Source: Pseudomonadota bacterium (lineage in GTDB: Bacteria; Pseudomonadota; Alphaproteobacteria; Sphingomonadales; Sphingomonadaceae). From it: a stretch of DNA of 13,534 bases. The stretch lies in assembly GCA_963205285.1 (NCBI GenBank), contig CAUJJQ010000131.1, positions 1 to 13,534 of the forward strand. Direction: 5' to 3'. Below are positions 1 through 8,567 of the stretch, piece after piece. How positions within the stretch are numbered: position 1 is the stretch's first letter; each line of letters opens with the position of its first letter. A model generated the notes under the pieces. The model had not been told where the DNA came from. It made no database searches and saw nothing but the letters and a program-made list of their open reading frames with translations. The position numbers and the translations under genes were made by a program.

Positions 1-733
1 GGCCAATCGGTTCAACAATGGCATCGCGGGTAATGGGGGCCAGAAATTCGTCCATCGCCACATGGCTACGCGGGCGATAGCTGCCGGTATCACCCATCGG
101 CATCGATTCGATGAGCGCAAGGTCGAAGCCGCCATCTTCACAAAAATCGAGCATTTCCGCGAGCATATGGTCGTTGAACCCTGCCATCGCCACCATATTG
201 ATCCGGATGGATAGTCCCGCATCGCGCGCCGTCGATATGCCGCGCAGCACGGCATCCATGCTGCCGCCGCGCGTGATATAGGTAAAATCTATCGGGTCGA
301 GCGTATCGAGGCTGATGTTGACGCGTCGAACACCTGCCTTGGCAAGGGCATGTGCATGTTGGTCGAGCAAGGTCGCATTGGTGGTGAGGTTGAGCGCGTT
401 GAGGCCATGGCCCAGCCGTTCGCCGATGCGCGCTGTCACATCGTCAATATCCTTGCGGGTCAGCGGTTCGCCGCCGGTCAGCCGGATCGTATCGATCCCC
501 CGGTCGATGAAATGATGCGCTATGCCGACCAATTCGTCGGTCGTCAGCAGATTGCGGCGCGGCATGAAGACCATGTCTTCGGCCATACAATATCGGCAGC
601 GCAGGTCGCAGCGGTCGGTAACCGAAATGCGTAAATAGCTGATTACACGGCCAAAAGCATCGCGCATCCGCGCGCGGGGGGTGGCGTTTTCGACATCCGA
701 CGGCGGGGGGGAGGGGGCGGTTTGCTGTTCCAC
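1..733 (-). CDS. moaA: GTP 3',8-cyclase MoaA, 3' end cut by window edge
   Basis: Radical-SAM enzyme that converts GTP to 3',8-cyclo-GTP, the first step of molybdenum cofactor synthesis, in the cytosol. About 244 codons are visible and the frame is open to the edge. Numbered from the GTG at 733, the N-terminus reads FGRVISYLRISVTDRCDLRC. The SAM-cluster cysteines C42, C46 and C49 fit CxxxCxxC, and TGGEP at 86-90 is the SAM-binding loop. Further on come the TTNATLL and NISLDTL strands and the ESMPMGDTGSYR segment typical of MoaA. The family is about 330 residues, so roughly 90 are missing, including the region of the second Fe-S cluster. The start is uncertain: GTG at 733 follows an in-frame TAA closely, while ATG at 667 would give the usual short N-terminus. 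Neither has a strong ribosome binding site. It is divergent from the EAL gene. Identity is very secure; the start is not. Confidence 0.95.
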   Translation of the reverse strand, partial: MEQQTAPSPPPSDVENATPRARMRDAFGRVISYLRISVTDRCDLRCRYCMAEDMVFMPRRNLLTTDELVGIAHHFIDRGIDTIRLTGGEPLTRKDIDDVTARIGERLGHGLNALNLTTNATLLDQHAHALAKAGVRRVNISLDTLDPIDFTYITRGGSMDAVLRGISTARDAGLSIRINMVAMAGFNDHMLAEMLDFCEDGGFDLALIESMPMGDTGSYRPRSHVAMDEFLAPITRDAIVEPIG

Positions 734-786
734 GCTCGCGGGTTAAACCCCCGACGAACGCAAAGCAAGCAATGGGCAAGGAAATT

Positions 787-798
787 GCGCTATAGCGC
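787..798. repeat. 12-bp perfect palindrome GCGCTATAGCGC
   Basis: A perfect 12-base palindrome lies between moaA and the EAL gene, ending six bases before the EAL start codon. It sits where a ribosome binding site would be expected and contains a TATAGC that could act as a -10 element for a very short leader. It may be an operator or chance. No paired -35 is evident. Confidence 0.3.
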
Positions 799-804
799 CT
801 GGCA

Positions 805-2703
805 ATGCCGCATTCCGACCTTCCTGCGCGCCGCGCCTTGCTATTGTCCTTTGTCCACCGCGATGCGCTGGCGGGCCAATTGGGTGCGCTCGGCTATCGC
901 GTGCTGGCCGGGCGGCAGAGCGACAATTTGCGCCGCCGCCTTGCCGAAAGCGCGGTGCCGTTGCTGATTATCGACGCGCGCGATGCCATGAACGATGCGC
1001 TGGCGGCGGTGCGGGCGCTGGGCGATACATGGGACAGCATGCAGACCGGGGTCTTGCTCCTCTATGACCGGGTGGACAGCGCCATATTGCCGCAGTTTGC
1101 CGCGCTCGGCGTCACCGCTATGCTGCCGCACCCGTGGAGTGATGCGCAGCTGCTGCTGGCGCTCGGCCTCGCTGCGCGGGGGGAGGGCGGGGCACCCGTC
1201 AATGCGCGGCTGTTCTGGTGGCGACTCAAGGGCCGCAATTTACTGCGGGAGGAAGCTGCGGACGGGGCTGGCGATGGGGCCATGGCCCGCCTGTTCGCCG
1301 ATGCGCGTTATGGCGATATTCGCGGCTTTGCCCGCACGATGCACCCCACGGATCGTCGGCGCGCCTTTGCGGCGTGGCGGTTGCTACGTTCGGGCCAGCA
1401 ATATGTCGCCTTTGTGCAAGCACAGCCGCCAGAGCCGGTCACCGGCCAATTGGTGCACCATATTATCGCCGATGGGGCACGCGCTGCGGGGCAGGTCGAA
1501 TGGTTGCCCGCTGTGCCGCGTCGCCTGCAATCTGGGCCGCGGATCACCCGGATGATCGACCCGGTACTGAGCCTCGCGGTCGCGCGCGCGGGGGAGGGCG
1601 CATTGCTGATGCTGCTCGAAATATCGCCGCTGCAGCCCGTTTCACGGCGCAGCGATGGCGAAATAGCGATCACCATTTTCGAACGTGACCTGACAGAGCG
1701 TTTGCGCGGCGATGGCGTTGCCAGCCATTGGCGCATCGGCCCGCAGCACTGGCTGTTCAGTCTGGGCAAGGCGGCGGTTGCGGGGCAATCGGCGCAGCAA
1801 ATGACCGTCGCGCTCAACATTGCGGACGCGCATCGGGCGCATTTGGCGCGCCATATGGGGGCCGATGCGCTGCGCATCGGCTTTGCACGTGCGCGCGATG
1901 GGGAGGCGCCCAATGCCCTACTGACCCGGTTACAGCGGCAATGCCGGCCGCTTGCAACATGGCTCGGCGGCATCGACATGGATGCAGCACCCGAACAGCT
2001 CAGCATCGTCTTCCAGCCGCAATTTGCGCTCGATAGCTATGCCATAGTGGGTGCAGAGGCATTGGCGCGCTGGCAGCACCCCAAATATGGGCGGCTTGGC
2101 CCCGCAGCGCTGTTCGCCGCCGCGCGGCTTGTCGGGGCAGAGGCGGCGCTTAATCGGGCGATACGGAAAAAGATACTGGCGCAGATGGCTGCGTGGCCCG
2201 CATCGGCTGCGGAACTGCGCATCGGCATCAACCTCGACGCAAAAATTCTGGCGGATGATGATTTGGCCACACAGATGCAGGACGAAGCGGCGCTGGCCGG
2301 GGTTGCGATGCACCGGCTCACCATCGAACTGCTGGAAAGCGCGATGCTCACCGACCCGGAAGCCGTCGCCAAGAACCTGAGCAAGCTGCGTCAGGCGGGG
2401 GCAAAAGTCGCGCTCGATGATTTTGGCAGCGGCTATTCGGGACTGGCATGGCTCGACGCGCTGCCGGTCGATTACCTCAAAATGGATGCCGCGCGCACGG
2501 CCAGCGTGGCGACATCGGGCGGGGTGGTCGTGCGCGATCTCTTGGCACTCGCCGCGCGCCATGACCTGCCGATGCTGGCCGAAGGGGTAGAGAACCATGC
2601 AGAAGCGGCCTTGCTGCGCGATATGGGTGTCACCATCGCGCAGGGGCATGGATTATCCCCGCCGCTGGAGGAGGGAGATTTGATCAAATTATTGGCGGGC
2701 TAA
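805..2703 (+). CDS. EAL-domain c-di-GMP phosphodiesterase with degenerate REC and GGDEF-like regions
   Basis: Probably hydrolyses the second messenger c-di-GMP to pGpG. The C-terminal EAL domain (about residues 400-630) keeps the expected metal and catalytic residues: E418 in the EAL motif, N476, E508 in IELLES, D538 and D539 in DDFGSGYS, K559 in DYLKMD, E593 in AEGVE and Q613 in AQGHG. Residues about 10-125 look like a receiver fold, but the acidic pair of strand 1 is absent and the usual Lys-Pro of strand 5 is His-Pro (LPHPWS), so it is probably not phosphorylated. Residues about 140-250 may be PAS-like. Residues 310-316, RIGPQHW, align with the RxGGDEF signature of cyclases but have lost it. 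No signal peptide or membrane helix is evident. The ATG at 805 lacks a clear ribosome binding site. The end overlaps convergent mfd by 15 bases. EAL assignment is strong; the N-terminal domains are inference. Confidence 0.9.
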   Translation: MPHSDLPARRALLLSFVHRDALAGQLGALGYRVLAGRQSDNLRRRLAESAVPLLIIDARDAMNDALAAVRALGDTWDSMQTGVLLLYDRVDSAILPQFAALGVTAMLPHPWSDAQLLLALGLAARGEGGAPVNARLFWWRLKGRNLLREEAADGAGDGAMARLFADARYGDIRGFARTMHPTDRRRAFAAWRLLRSGQQYVAFVQAQPPEPVTGQLVHHIIADGARAAGQVEWLPAVPRRLQSGPRITRMIDPVLSLAVARAGEGALLMLLEISPLQPVSRRSDGEIAITIFERDLTERLRGDGVASHWRIGPQHWLFSLGKAAVAGQSAQQMTVALNIADAHRAHLARHMGADALRIGFARARDGEAPNALLTRLQRQCRPLATWLGGIDMDAAPEQLSIVFQPQFALDSYAIVGAEALARWQHPKYGRLGPAALFAAARLVGAEAALNRAIRKKILAQMAAWPASAAELRIGINLDAKILADDDLATQMQDEAALAGVAMHRLTIELLESAMLTDPEAVAKNLSKLRQAGAKVALDDFGSGYSGLAWLDALPVDYLKMDAARTASVATSGGVVVRDLLALAARHDLPMLAEGVENHAEAALLRDMGVTIAQGHGLSPPLEEGDLIKLLAG

Positions 2704-5700
2704 TTTCGCCAACCCTTTGGACAATTGCAGCGCACCGTTCAAACGCGCCGCCGCATGGGGCCAGCTTCGCGCGATGTTCAGCCGCCCGTCGGGACGCAAT
2801 TTGGCGGTGCCCGACAATCGTTCGACATAGGCGATAAGGCCCCCGACATTGGGCGGCGCGTCGCCCGCGAATGCCACCAACGCCCCTTTTGCCGAAATAT
2901 CGAGCCGGGAAATGCCCGCCTGCATCGCGTACAATTTTATTTCCATCAACTGCATCAAATTGGCGGTTGGTTCGGGCAATGGCCCGAAACGGTCGATCAT
3001 TTCGGCGGCAAATGCGTCAATGTCTGCGCGCGATTCCAAATCATTGAGCCGACGATAGAGCGCCATGCGCAGCGACAGGTCGGGCACATAATCATCGGGC
3101 AGCAAAATCGGCGCGTCGAGCGTGATGAGGGGCGACACACGTTCCTTGGGCGAAGCCAACCCCGCCCCTTCGGCACGGGCGAGCAAAATCGCATCCTCCA
3201 GCATCGACTGGTACAGTTCAAACCCGACTTCGCGGATGTGGCCCGATTGTTCATCGCCGACCAGATTGCCCGCCCCGCGCATGTCGAGGTCATGGCTCGC
3301 CAATTGGAACCCGGCCCCCAATGAATCGAGGTCGAGCAGCAATTTCAGCCGTTTTTCGGCCGTTTCGGTGATAATCCGATCCGCTGGCGTGGTGAAATAG
3401 GCGTAAGCGCGGGTCTTCGCGCGGCCAACGCGTCCGCGCAGCTGGTACAGTTGCGACAGGCCGAAACGGTCGGCCCGGTGGATGATCAGCGTGTTGGCGT
3501 TGGGAATGTCCAGCCCGCTTTCGACGATGGTGGTGGAGAGGAGGACATCATAGCGCCCCTCGTAAAAGGCGCTCATCCGGTCTTCGACCTCGCTCGGCGC
3601 CATTTGCCCATGCGCCACGACATAGCGCACTTCACCCACCGATTTGCGCAGGAAATCCTCTATATCGGGGATGTCGGAAATGCGCGGGACAACGATGAAA
3701 CTCTGCCCGCCGCGATGATGTTCGCGGAGCAATGCCTCGCGCATCACCACCGCATCCCACGCCGAAACATAAGTGCGCACCGCCAGCCGGTCGACCGGCG
3801 GGGTTTTTATGACGCTAAGGTCGCGCAGACCGGACATCGCCATCTGGAGCGTGCGGGGGATGGGAGTCGCGGTCAGCGTCAACACATGCGCGTCGGACCG
3901 CAGCGCCTTTAACCGTTCCTTGTGCACCACACCGAAATGCTGTTCTTCATCGACGATGATCAGGCCGAGCCGCTTAAACTCGATGCTTTTGGCCAGCACC
4001 GCATGGGTGCCGATGACGATGTCGATCTGCCCGGCGGTCAGCCCATCGCGCACCGATTTGGCTTCATTGGTTGGAACCAACCGCGACAGGCGACCAATGT
4101 TGATCGGAAAGCCGCGAAACCGCTCGACAAAATTGGCGTGGTGCTGGCGGGCGAGCAAGGTTGTCGGGGCGACGATGGCCACCTGTAACCCCGCCATCGC
4201 GGCGACAAAGGCGGCGCGCAACGCGACCTCTGTCTTGCCGAAACCGACATCGCCGCACACCAGCCGGTCCATCGGTTTGCCCGCCGCCAGATCGGCCAAA
4301 ACATCTCCAATCGCGGCTTCCTGATCATCTGTCTCGGTATAGGGAAAGCGGTTGAGGAACTCTGGGAAACCGGCATCCGCATCGGCACGCGGCGCAATGG
4401 CAAGCGCGCGCTGCGCCGCTGTCGCCAGCAAAACACCCGCAATTTCGCGGATGCGTTCCTTCATCTTGGCGCGGCGACGTTGCCATGCATCCCCGCCCAA
4501 ACGGTCGAGTGCCACCGCTTCGCCATCGCCGCCGTAGCGGGTCAAAACGTCGAGATTCTCGACCGGCACATATAATTTGTCGCCGCCAGCATAGGTAAGC
4601 CAGACGCAGTCATGCGGCGATTGTCCGACGGGGATGGAGGTCAGCCCCTGATAACGCCCGATGCCATGGTCACGGTGAACGACCAGATCGCCGGTTGACA
4701 GGCTGGCCATTTCGGCGAGGAAAGCGTCGGCGCTTTTCCTTTTTTTGGCGCGGCGCACCAGCCGGTCACCCAACATATCCTGTTCGGTGAGGATGCTGAT
4801 GTCGCCCAGCGTAAATCCATGATCGAGCGGCAGGCAGAGGGCAGCGCAGTTATGCGCGCCTGAAAGCGCCAGCGCGCCCGCCCAATCATCGACAGGGACA
4901 AGTCCGCGCGCACCATGTTCTTCGAGCAGTTGCAGCAAGCGTGCGCGTGACCCCGGCGAGTAACAGGCGAGGATGATTTTGCGCCCTGCGCGCCGTTCAG
5001 CGGCGATATGCGCCGCGATTTCTGTATAAATCGGCCCATTTTGCGCACGAATATCAGCAAAATCGCGTGCGGCATGACTGGCGAGGTCGATGATGTTGGG
5101 CGCGGGCGGCTCGGCAAAGCCCGTAACGCCATGGATGGGCACTGCTCCCGCCAGCGTGCGCCATTCATCCTCCAATATATAGCGCGCTTCGGGGGGGAGG
5201 GGGCGATAAGCGCCGGGTGTCCGCCCCTCCGCCTCCAGCCGGTTGGCGTGATAATCGGCAATGGCTTCCCAACGATGGGCGCGGGCGCTGGCGGCGCCAT
5301 CCTCCTCCACCCACAGGCAATCATCGCCCAGATGGTCGATGAGCGGCACCAGCCGTTCCTCCATCAACGGCAGCCAATGTTCCATGCCTGCACTGCGCCG
5401 CCCGTCGCTGATCGCCTGATAGAGCGTGTCGCCGGTCGCACTGACGCCAAAAAACTCACGATATTGGGTGCGGAAACGGCGGATATTTTCTTCGCTGAGT
5501 TGCACCTCGCTCGCCGGGCGCATTGAAAATCCATCGGCCTTGGCACTGCTGCGCTGATCAGCGGGGTCAAAGCGGCGAATATCCTCCACCTCGTCGCCAA
5601 AGAAATCGAGCCGATAACCCAGCGTCTCGCCCGCCGGGAAGAAATCAATTATCCCGCCGCGCACCGCATATTCGCCATGGTCGGCGACATTATCCACGCG

Positions 5701-6162
5701 CACATAGCCCAAATCACCCAGCCGGCTGGCGAGCGCATCGCGTTCAAAGCGGCTGCCCACGCGAACATCGAGGCTGAGCGCGCGGATGCGAAAGGGGGTG
5801 AGCGTGCGCTGCAAAACCGCATTGGCGCTGGTGAGGATTATTTGGGGGCCGTGGCGCGGCCCCTGCAAGCGTGCCAGCGTGGCGAGCCGCGCCGAACCGG
5901 CGGCAAGGCTGGGGCCGGAACGGTCGTAGGGCAGGCAATCCCACGCGGGAAAGGTCAATATCTCCACATCGGGGGCGAAAAACTGCGCCGCATCGGCGAT
6001 CGCCTGCATCGCGGCCGCATCGCTGGTTACCCATGCGAGGCGCTGGCCCTGCGCGTGGGCGAGGCGCGCCAATTCGCCCGCCAGCATCGGCGCATATCCC
6101 GGCGCAACGCGGGTGAGGCGCAGCGTACCCGCTGCGTCAAAAAGGCGCGTGGGCAGCGTCAT
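2689..6162 (-). CDS. mfd: Transcription-repair coupling factor Mfd
   Basis: DNA translocase that removes RNA polymerase stalled at lesions and recruits UvrA. The 1157 residues match the family's usual length. The N-terminal UvrB-like module shows FPAWDCLPYDRSGPS. The RNA polymerase-interacting domain is marked by GDLVVHRDHGIGRYQGL from residue 491. The RecG-type motor has Walker A GDVGFGKT at 637-644, DEEQ at 738-741, TATPIPRT at 764-771 and QLRGRVGR at 907-914. A C-terminal TRCF domain (UvrA-binding region) lies around residue 1050 (DRFGPLPEP). The ATG overlaps the sdhE stop in an ATGA, which fixes the start and suggests translational coupling. The 3' end overlaps the convergent EAL gene. 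All motor motifs are intact and no frame break is seen. Confidence 0.98.
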   Translation of the reverse strand: MTLPTRLFDAAGTLRLTRVAPGYAPMLAGELARLAHAQGQRLAWVTSDAAAMQAIADAAQFFAPDVEILTFPAWDCLPYDRSGPSLAAGSARLATLARLQGPRHGPQIILTSANAVLQRTLTPFRIRALSLDVRVGSRFERDALASRLGDLGYVRVDNVADHGEYAVRGGIIDFFPAGETLGYRLDFFGDEVEDIRRFDPADQRSSAKADGFSMRPASEVQLSEENIRRFRTQYREFFGVSATGDTLYQAISDGRRSAGMEHWLPLMEERLVPLIDHLGDDCLWVEEDGAASARAHRWEAIADYHANRLEAEGRTPGAYRPLPPEARYILEDEWRTLAGAVPIHGVTGFAEPPAPNIIDLASHAARDFADIRAQNGPIYTEIAAHIAAERRAGRKIILACYSPGSRARLLQLLEEHGARGLVPVDDWAGALALSGAHNCAALCLPLDHGFTLGDISILTEQDMLGDRLVRRAKKRKSADAFLAEMASLSTGDLVVHRDHGIGRYQGLTSIPVGQSPHDCVWLTYAGGDKLYVPVENLDVLTRYGGDGEAVALDRLGGDAWQRRRAKMKERIREIAGVLLATAAQRALAIAPRADADAGFPEFLNRFPYTETDDQEAAIGDVLADLAAGKPMDRLVCGDVGFGKTEVALRAAFVAAMAGLQVAIVAPTTLLARQHHANFVERFRGFPINIGRLSRLVPTNEAKSVRDGLTAGQIDIVIGTHAVLAKSIEFKRLGLIIVDEEQHFGVVHKERLKALRSDAHVLTLTATPIPRTLQMAMSGLRDLSVIKTPPVDRLAVRTYVSAWDAVVMREALLREHHRGGQSFIVVPRISDIPDIEDFLRKSVGEVRYVVAHGQMAPSEVEDRMSAFYEGRYDVLLSTTIVESGLDIPNANTLIIHRADRFGLSQLYQLRGRVGRAKTRAYAYFTTPADRIITETAEKRLKLLLDLDSLGAGFQLASHDLDMRGAGNLVGDEQSGHIREVGFELYQSMLEDAILLARAEGAGLASPKERVSPLITLDAPILLPDDYVPDLSLRMALYRRLNDLESRADIDAFAAEMIDRFGPLPEPTANLMQLMEIKLYAMQAGISRLDISAKGALVAFAGDAPPNVGGLIAYVERLSGTAKLRPDGRLNIARSWPHAAARLNGALQLSKGLAKLARQ

Positions 6163-6422
6163 ATGATGCGGATATAATCCAGCCGCCGCAGCGCGTCGAA
6201 CATCGGCCCGTGCAGGCGTTCAGGCGCTTCAGCCACCCCCATCGCCCACGCCAATATGTCGACATCCTGTTCGTCGATCAGCGCCTCGAACCACGTAATT
6301 TCTTGTGCATCCCACCCTTGATGGTGCGCATCAAAAAAACCGCCGACCAGATAATCCGCTTCGCGCGTGCCGCGATGCCATGCGCGGTAACGCAGCGCGC
6401 GAAGATGGGCAGGGTCGGACAT
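6159..6422 (-). CDS. sdhE: SdhE-type succinate dehydrogenase FAD assembly factor
   Basis: Small cytosolic protein (87 residues) of the SdhE/YgfY/CptB family (formerly DUF339), which promotes covalent attachment of FAD to the succinate dehydrogenase flavoprotein. The diagnostic RGxxE motif is present in RYRAWHRGTREADYLVG near the N-terminus, followed by the usual small helical bundle with acidic stretches (WFEALIDEQDVDILAW). Length is normal for the family. AGGAAA at 6426-6431 lies just before the ATG and supports the start. The stop overlaps the mfd ATG by four bases, so the two are probably co-transcribed and mfd translation may depend on sdhE. It is divergent from recG. Confidence 0.93.
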   Translation of the reverse strand: MSDPAHLRALRYRAWHRGTREADYLVGGFFDAHHQGWDAQEITWFEALIDEQDVDILAWAMGVAEAPERLHGPMFDALRRLDYIRII

Positions 6423-6488
6423 GGGTTTCCTCTATACCGGCGGGGCTGGCGCAGTGGCCGCGCAATGCCTATGCTGCGCGCCATAGTC

Positions 6489-8567
6489 ATGCGGCCCGCC
6501 ATACTCAATCCTCTCTTTACCGAAATGGCGGCCAGAAAGGGCGTCGGCCCAGGGCTTGTCCGCCTGCTCGAACGGCTGGAAATCCGGCGGGTGCGTGACC
6601 TCCTCTTTCACTTGCCGAGCGGCTTTGTTGAGCGGCGCGCCATCGCCGATTTGGATGCGGCGCGCATCGGCGAACAGGCACTGGTCGAACTGTGCGCGCA
6701 GGAATATCGCGCGGGGCGTTCGGCGCGCGCGCCGATGCGTATTTCCGCCTTCGATCGTGCCGGAAACCATGTCGCCATCGTCTATTTCGGGCGCGCGGCG
6801 CATATCGGCAAACGCGCCTTTCCGCTGGGTGAATGGCGGCTGGTGGCGGGGCGGATCGACCGTTTTGGTGATGATTTGCAGATCGTCCACCCCGACCATG
6901 TCGGCGCGGTAACGGGGGACGGCGCACCGCCTGCCAAGGCGCATGAAAATATCTATCCGTTGACAGAGGGGCTGACCAATCCGCGCATCGCCGCGCTGAT
7001 GACGGATGCGCTGGGCGATGCGCCAAATTTGCCCGAATGGGCGGATGCGTCGTTGCTGACCAACCGTCACTGGCCCGACTGGCGAAGCGCGCTCACCCAC
7101 GTCCATGGCGATGCGCGGGGGGAGGCGGACACAGCGGCGCGCGACCGGCTGGCCTATGATGAATTATTGGCCGGGCAATTGGCCTTTTTGCTCGTCCGCG
7201 CGGCGGGGCGGCAGCGACCGGGGCGTATATTGACACCCAACGGACGGCTGCGCGATGCGGTGCCGCTGCCCTTTGCGCTGACGGGTGCGCAGGTGCGCGC
7301 GATTAAGGAAATCGACCGCGATTTGATTAGCGGCGCGCCGATGCTGCGCCTGCTGCAAGGCGATGTTGGCTCCGGCAAGACGCTGGTGGCGCTGATGGCG
7401 ATGCTGGCAGCGGCGGAAAATGGCGCACAGGCCGCGATGCTCGCCCCCACGGAGATTTTGGCGCGCCAGCATTTTGCCAATCTGTCGGCGTTGCTGCGCG
7501 ATGTGCCGGTGCGTGTCGCGCTCCTAACGGGACGCGAAAAGGGCAAGGCGCGCAGCGAAATTGTCGATGCGCTGGCGCGCGGTGCCATCGACATACTTAT
7601 CGGCACCCACGCGATTTTTCAGGATGCGGTTGTTTATGATGATCTGGCGCTGATCATCGTCGATGAACAGCATAAGTTCGGTGTGGCGCAGCGCATGGCA
7701 TTGGCGCGCAAGGGGCGGCAGGTGCCGCATGTGCTGGCGATGACTGCGACCCCCATTCCGCGCACTTTGGTGCTCGCCGCTTATGGGGAGCTAGACGAAA
7801 GCCGTCTCGATGAATTGCCGCCGGGGCGCAGCCCGGTGGATACGCGCGTCGTCACGCAGGAACGCATCGGCGATATGACCGATGCCATGGCGCGTCATTT
7901 GGACGGGGGTGGCCGCGCCTATTGGGTGTGCCCGCTGGTCAATGACAGTGACAAGAGCGACGCAACGGCGGTGGAGGCGCGCTTTGCCGCGCTACAAACG
8001 CGATTTGGCGCAGCGGTCGCGATGGTGCATGGGCAAATGGCAGCGGCGGATCGCGATGCAGCGATGCAGGCATTTATCAGCGGAACGGTCAGCCTGTTGG
8101 TGGCGACGACGGTTATCGAAGTCGGGGTCGATGTGCCCGAAGCCAGCCTGATGATCATCGAAAATGCGGAACGTTTCGGGTTGGCACAGCTCCACCAATT
8201 GCGCGGGCGGGTCGGGCGCGGCAGCGCTGCATCGCGCTGCATATTGCTGCGCGCCAATGCGGTCAGCGAAACGGCGCGCGCGCGCCTTACACTCATGCGT
8301 GAAACACAGGATGGGTTCCGCATAGCGGAAGAGGATTTGCGCCTGCGCGGCGGCGGTGAGTTGATGGGCACGCGCCAGTCTGGCGAAGGGCAATTTCATC
8401 TGGCGAACGGCGAACAAATTGACCGGCTGATCGGCGTGGCGCGCGATGATGCGCACCTGCTCCTTGAACGCGATGGCGCCCTGGATGGTGCGCGCGGGGA
8501 TGCGGCGCGCATCCTCCTCTATTTATTTGAACGTGATGTCGGGGTGCAATTGCTCAGGGGTGGTTAA
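6489..8567 (+). CDS. recG: ATP-dependent DNA helicase RecG
   Basis: SF2 branch-migration helicase that remodels stalled replication forks and recombination intermediates. From ATG 6489 it is 692 residues, the usual RecG size. The N-terminus (NPLFTEMAARKGVGPGLVRL, then LLFHLPSGFVERR) leads into the OB-fold wedge domain. Motor motifs are Walker A GDVGSGKT at 291-298, DEQH at 392-395, TATPIPRT from 419 and QLRGRVGRG at 570-578. The C-terminus has LRLRGGGELMGTRQSG. The open frame runs upstream as far as 6210, but that would cover sdhE. ATGs at 6465 and 6471 are in frame and possible. None of the starts has a strong ribosome binding site, and 6489 was chosen by protein homology. It shares a short divergent spacer with sdhE, and its stop overlaps that of the PilZ gene. 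Confidence 0.95.
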   Translation: MRPAILNPLFTEMAARKGVGPGLVRLLERLEIRRVRDLLFHLPSGFVERRAIADLDAARIGEQALVELCAQEYRAGRSARAPMRISAFDRAGNHVAIVYFGRAAHIGKRAFPLGEWRLVAGRIDRFGDDLQIVHPDHVGAVTGDGAPPAKAHENIYPLTEGLTNPRIAALMTDALGDAPNLPEWADASLLTNRHWPDWRSALTHVHGDARGEADTAARDRLAYDELLAGQLAFLLVRAAGRQRPGRILTPNGRLRDAVPLPFALTGAQVRAIKEIDRDLISGAPMLRLLQGDVGSGKTLVALMAMLAAAENGAQAAMLAPTEILARQHFANLSALLRDVPVRVALLTGREKGKARSEIVDALARGAIDILIGTHAIFQDAVVYDDLALIIVDEQHKFGVAQRMALARKGRQVPHVLAMTATPIPRTLVLAAYGELDESRLDELPPGRSPVDTRVVTQERIGDMTDAMARHLDGGGRAYWVCPLVNDSDKSDATAVEARFAALQTRFGAAVAMVHGQMAAADRDAAMQAFISGTVSLLVATTVIEVGVDVPEASLMIIENAERFGLAQLHQLRGRVGRGSAASRCILLRANAVSETARARLTLMRETQDGFRIAEEDLRLRGGGELMGTRQSGEGQFHLANGEQIDRLIGVARDDAHLLLERDGALDGARGDAARILLYLFERDVGVQLLRGG

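Noticed and set aside
1930..2649. Minus-strand open frame opposite the EAL domain
   Set aside because: It lies wholly opposite catalytic EAL codons and its translation is low-complexity Arg/His/Gln-rich with no family resemblance.
6432..6437. TATAGA on the minus strand as a -10 for sdhE-mfd
   Set aside because: It abuts the sdhE ribosome binding site, so transcription would start too late to include it.
6210..6488. Upstream extension of the recG frame to an ATG at 6210
   Set aside because: It would run antisense through nearly all of sdhE, and the extra residues have no RecG character. RecG homology starts near 6489.
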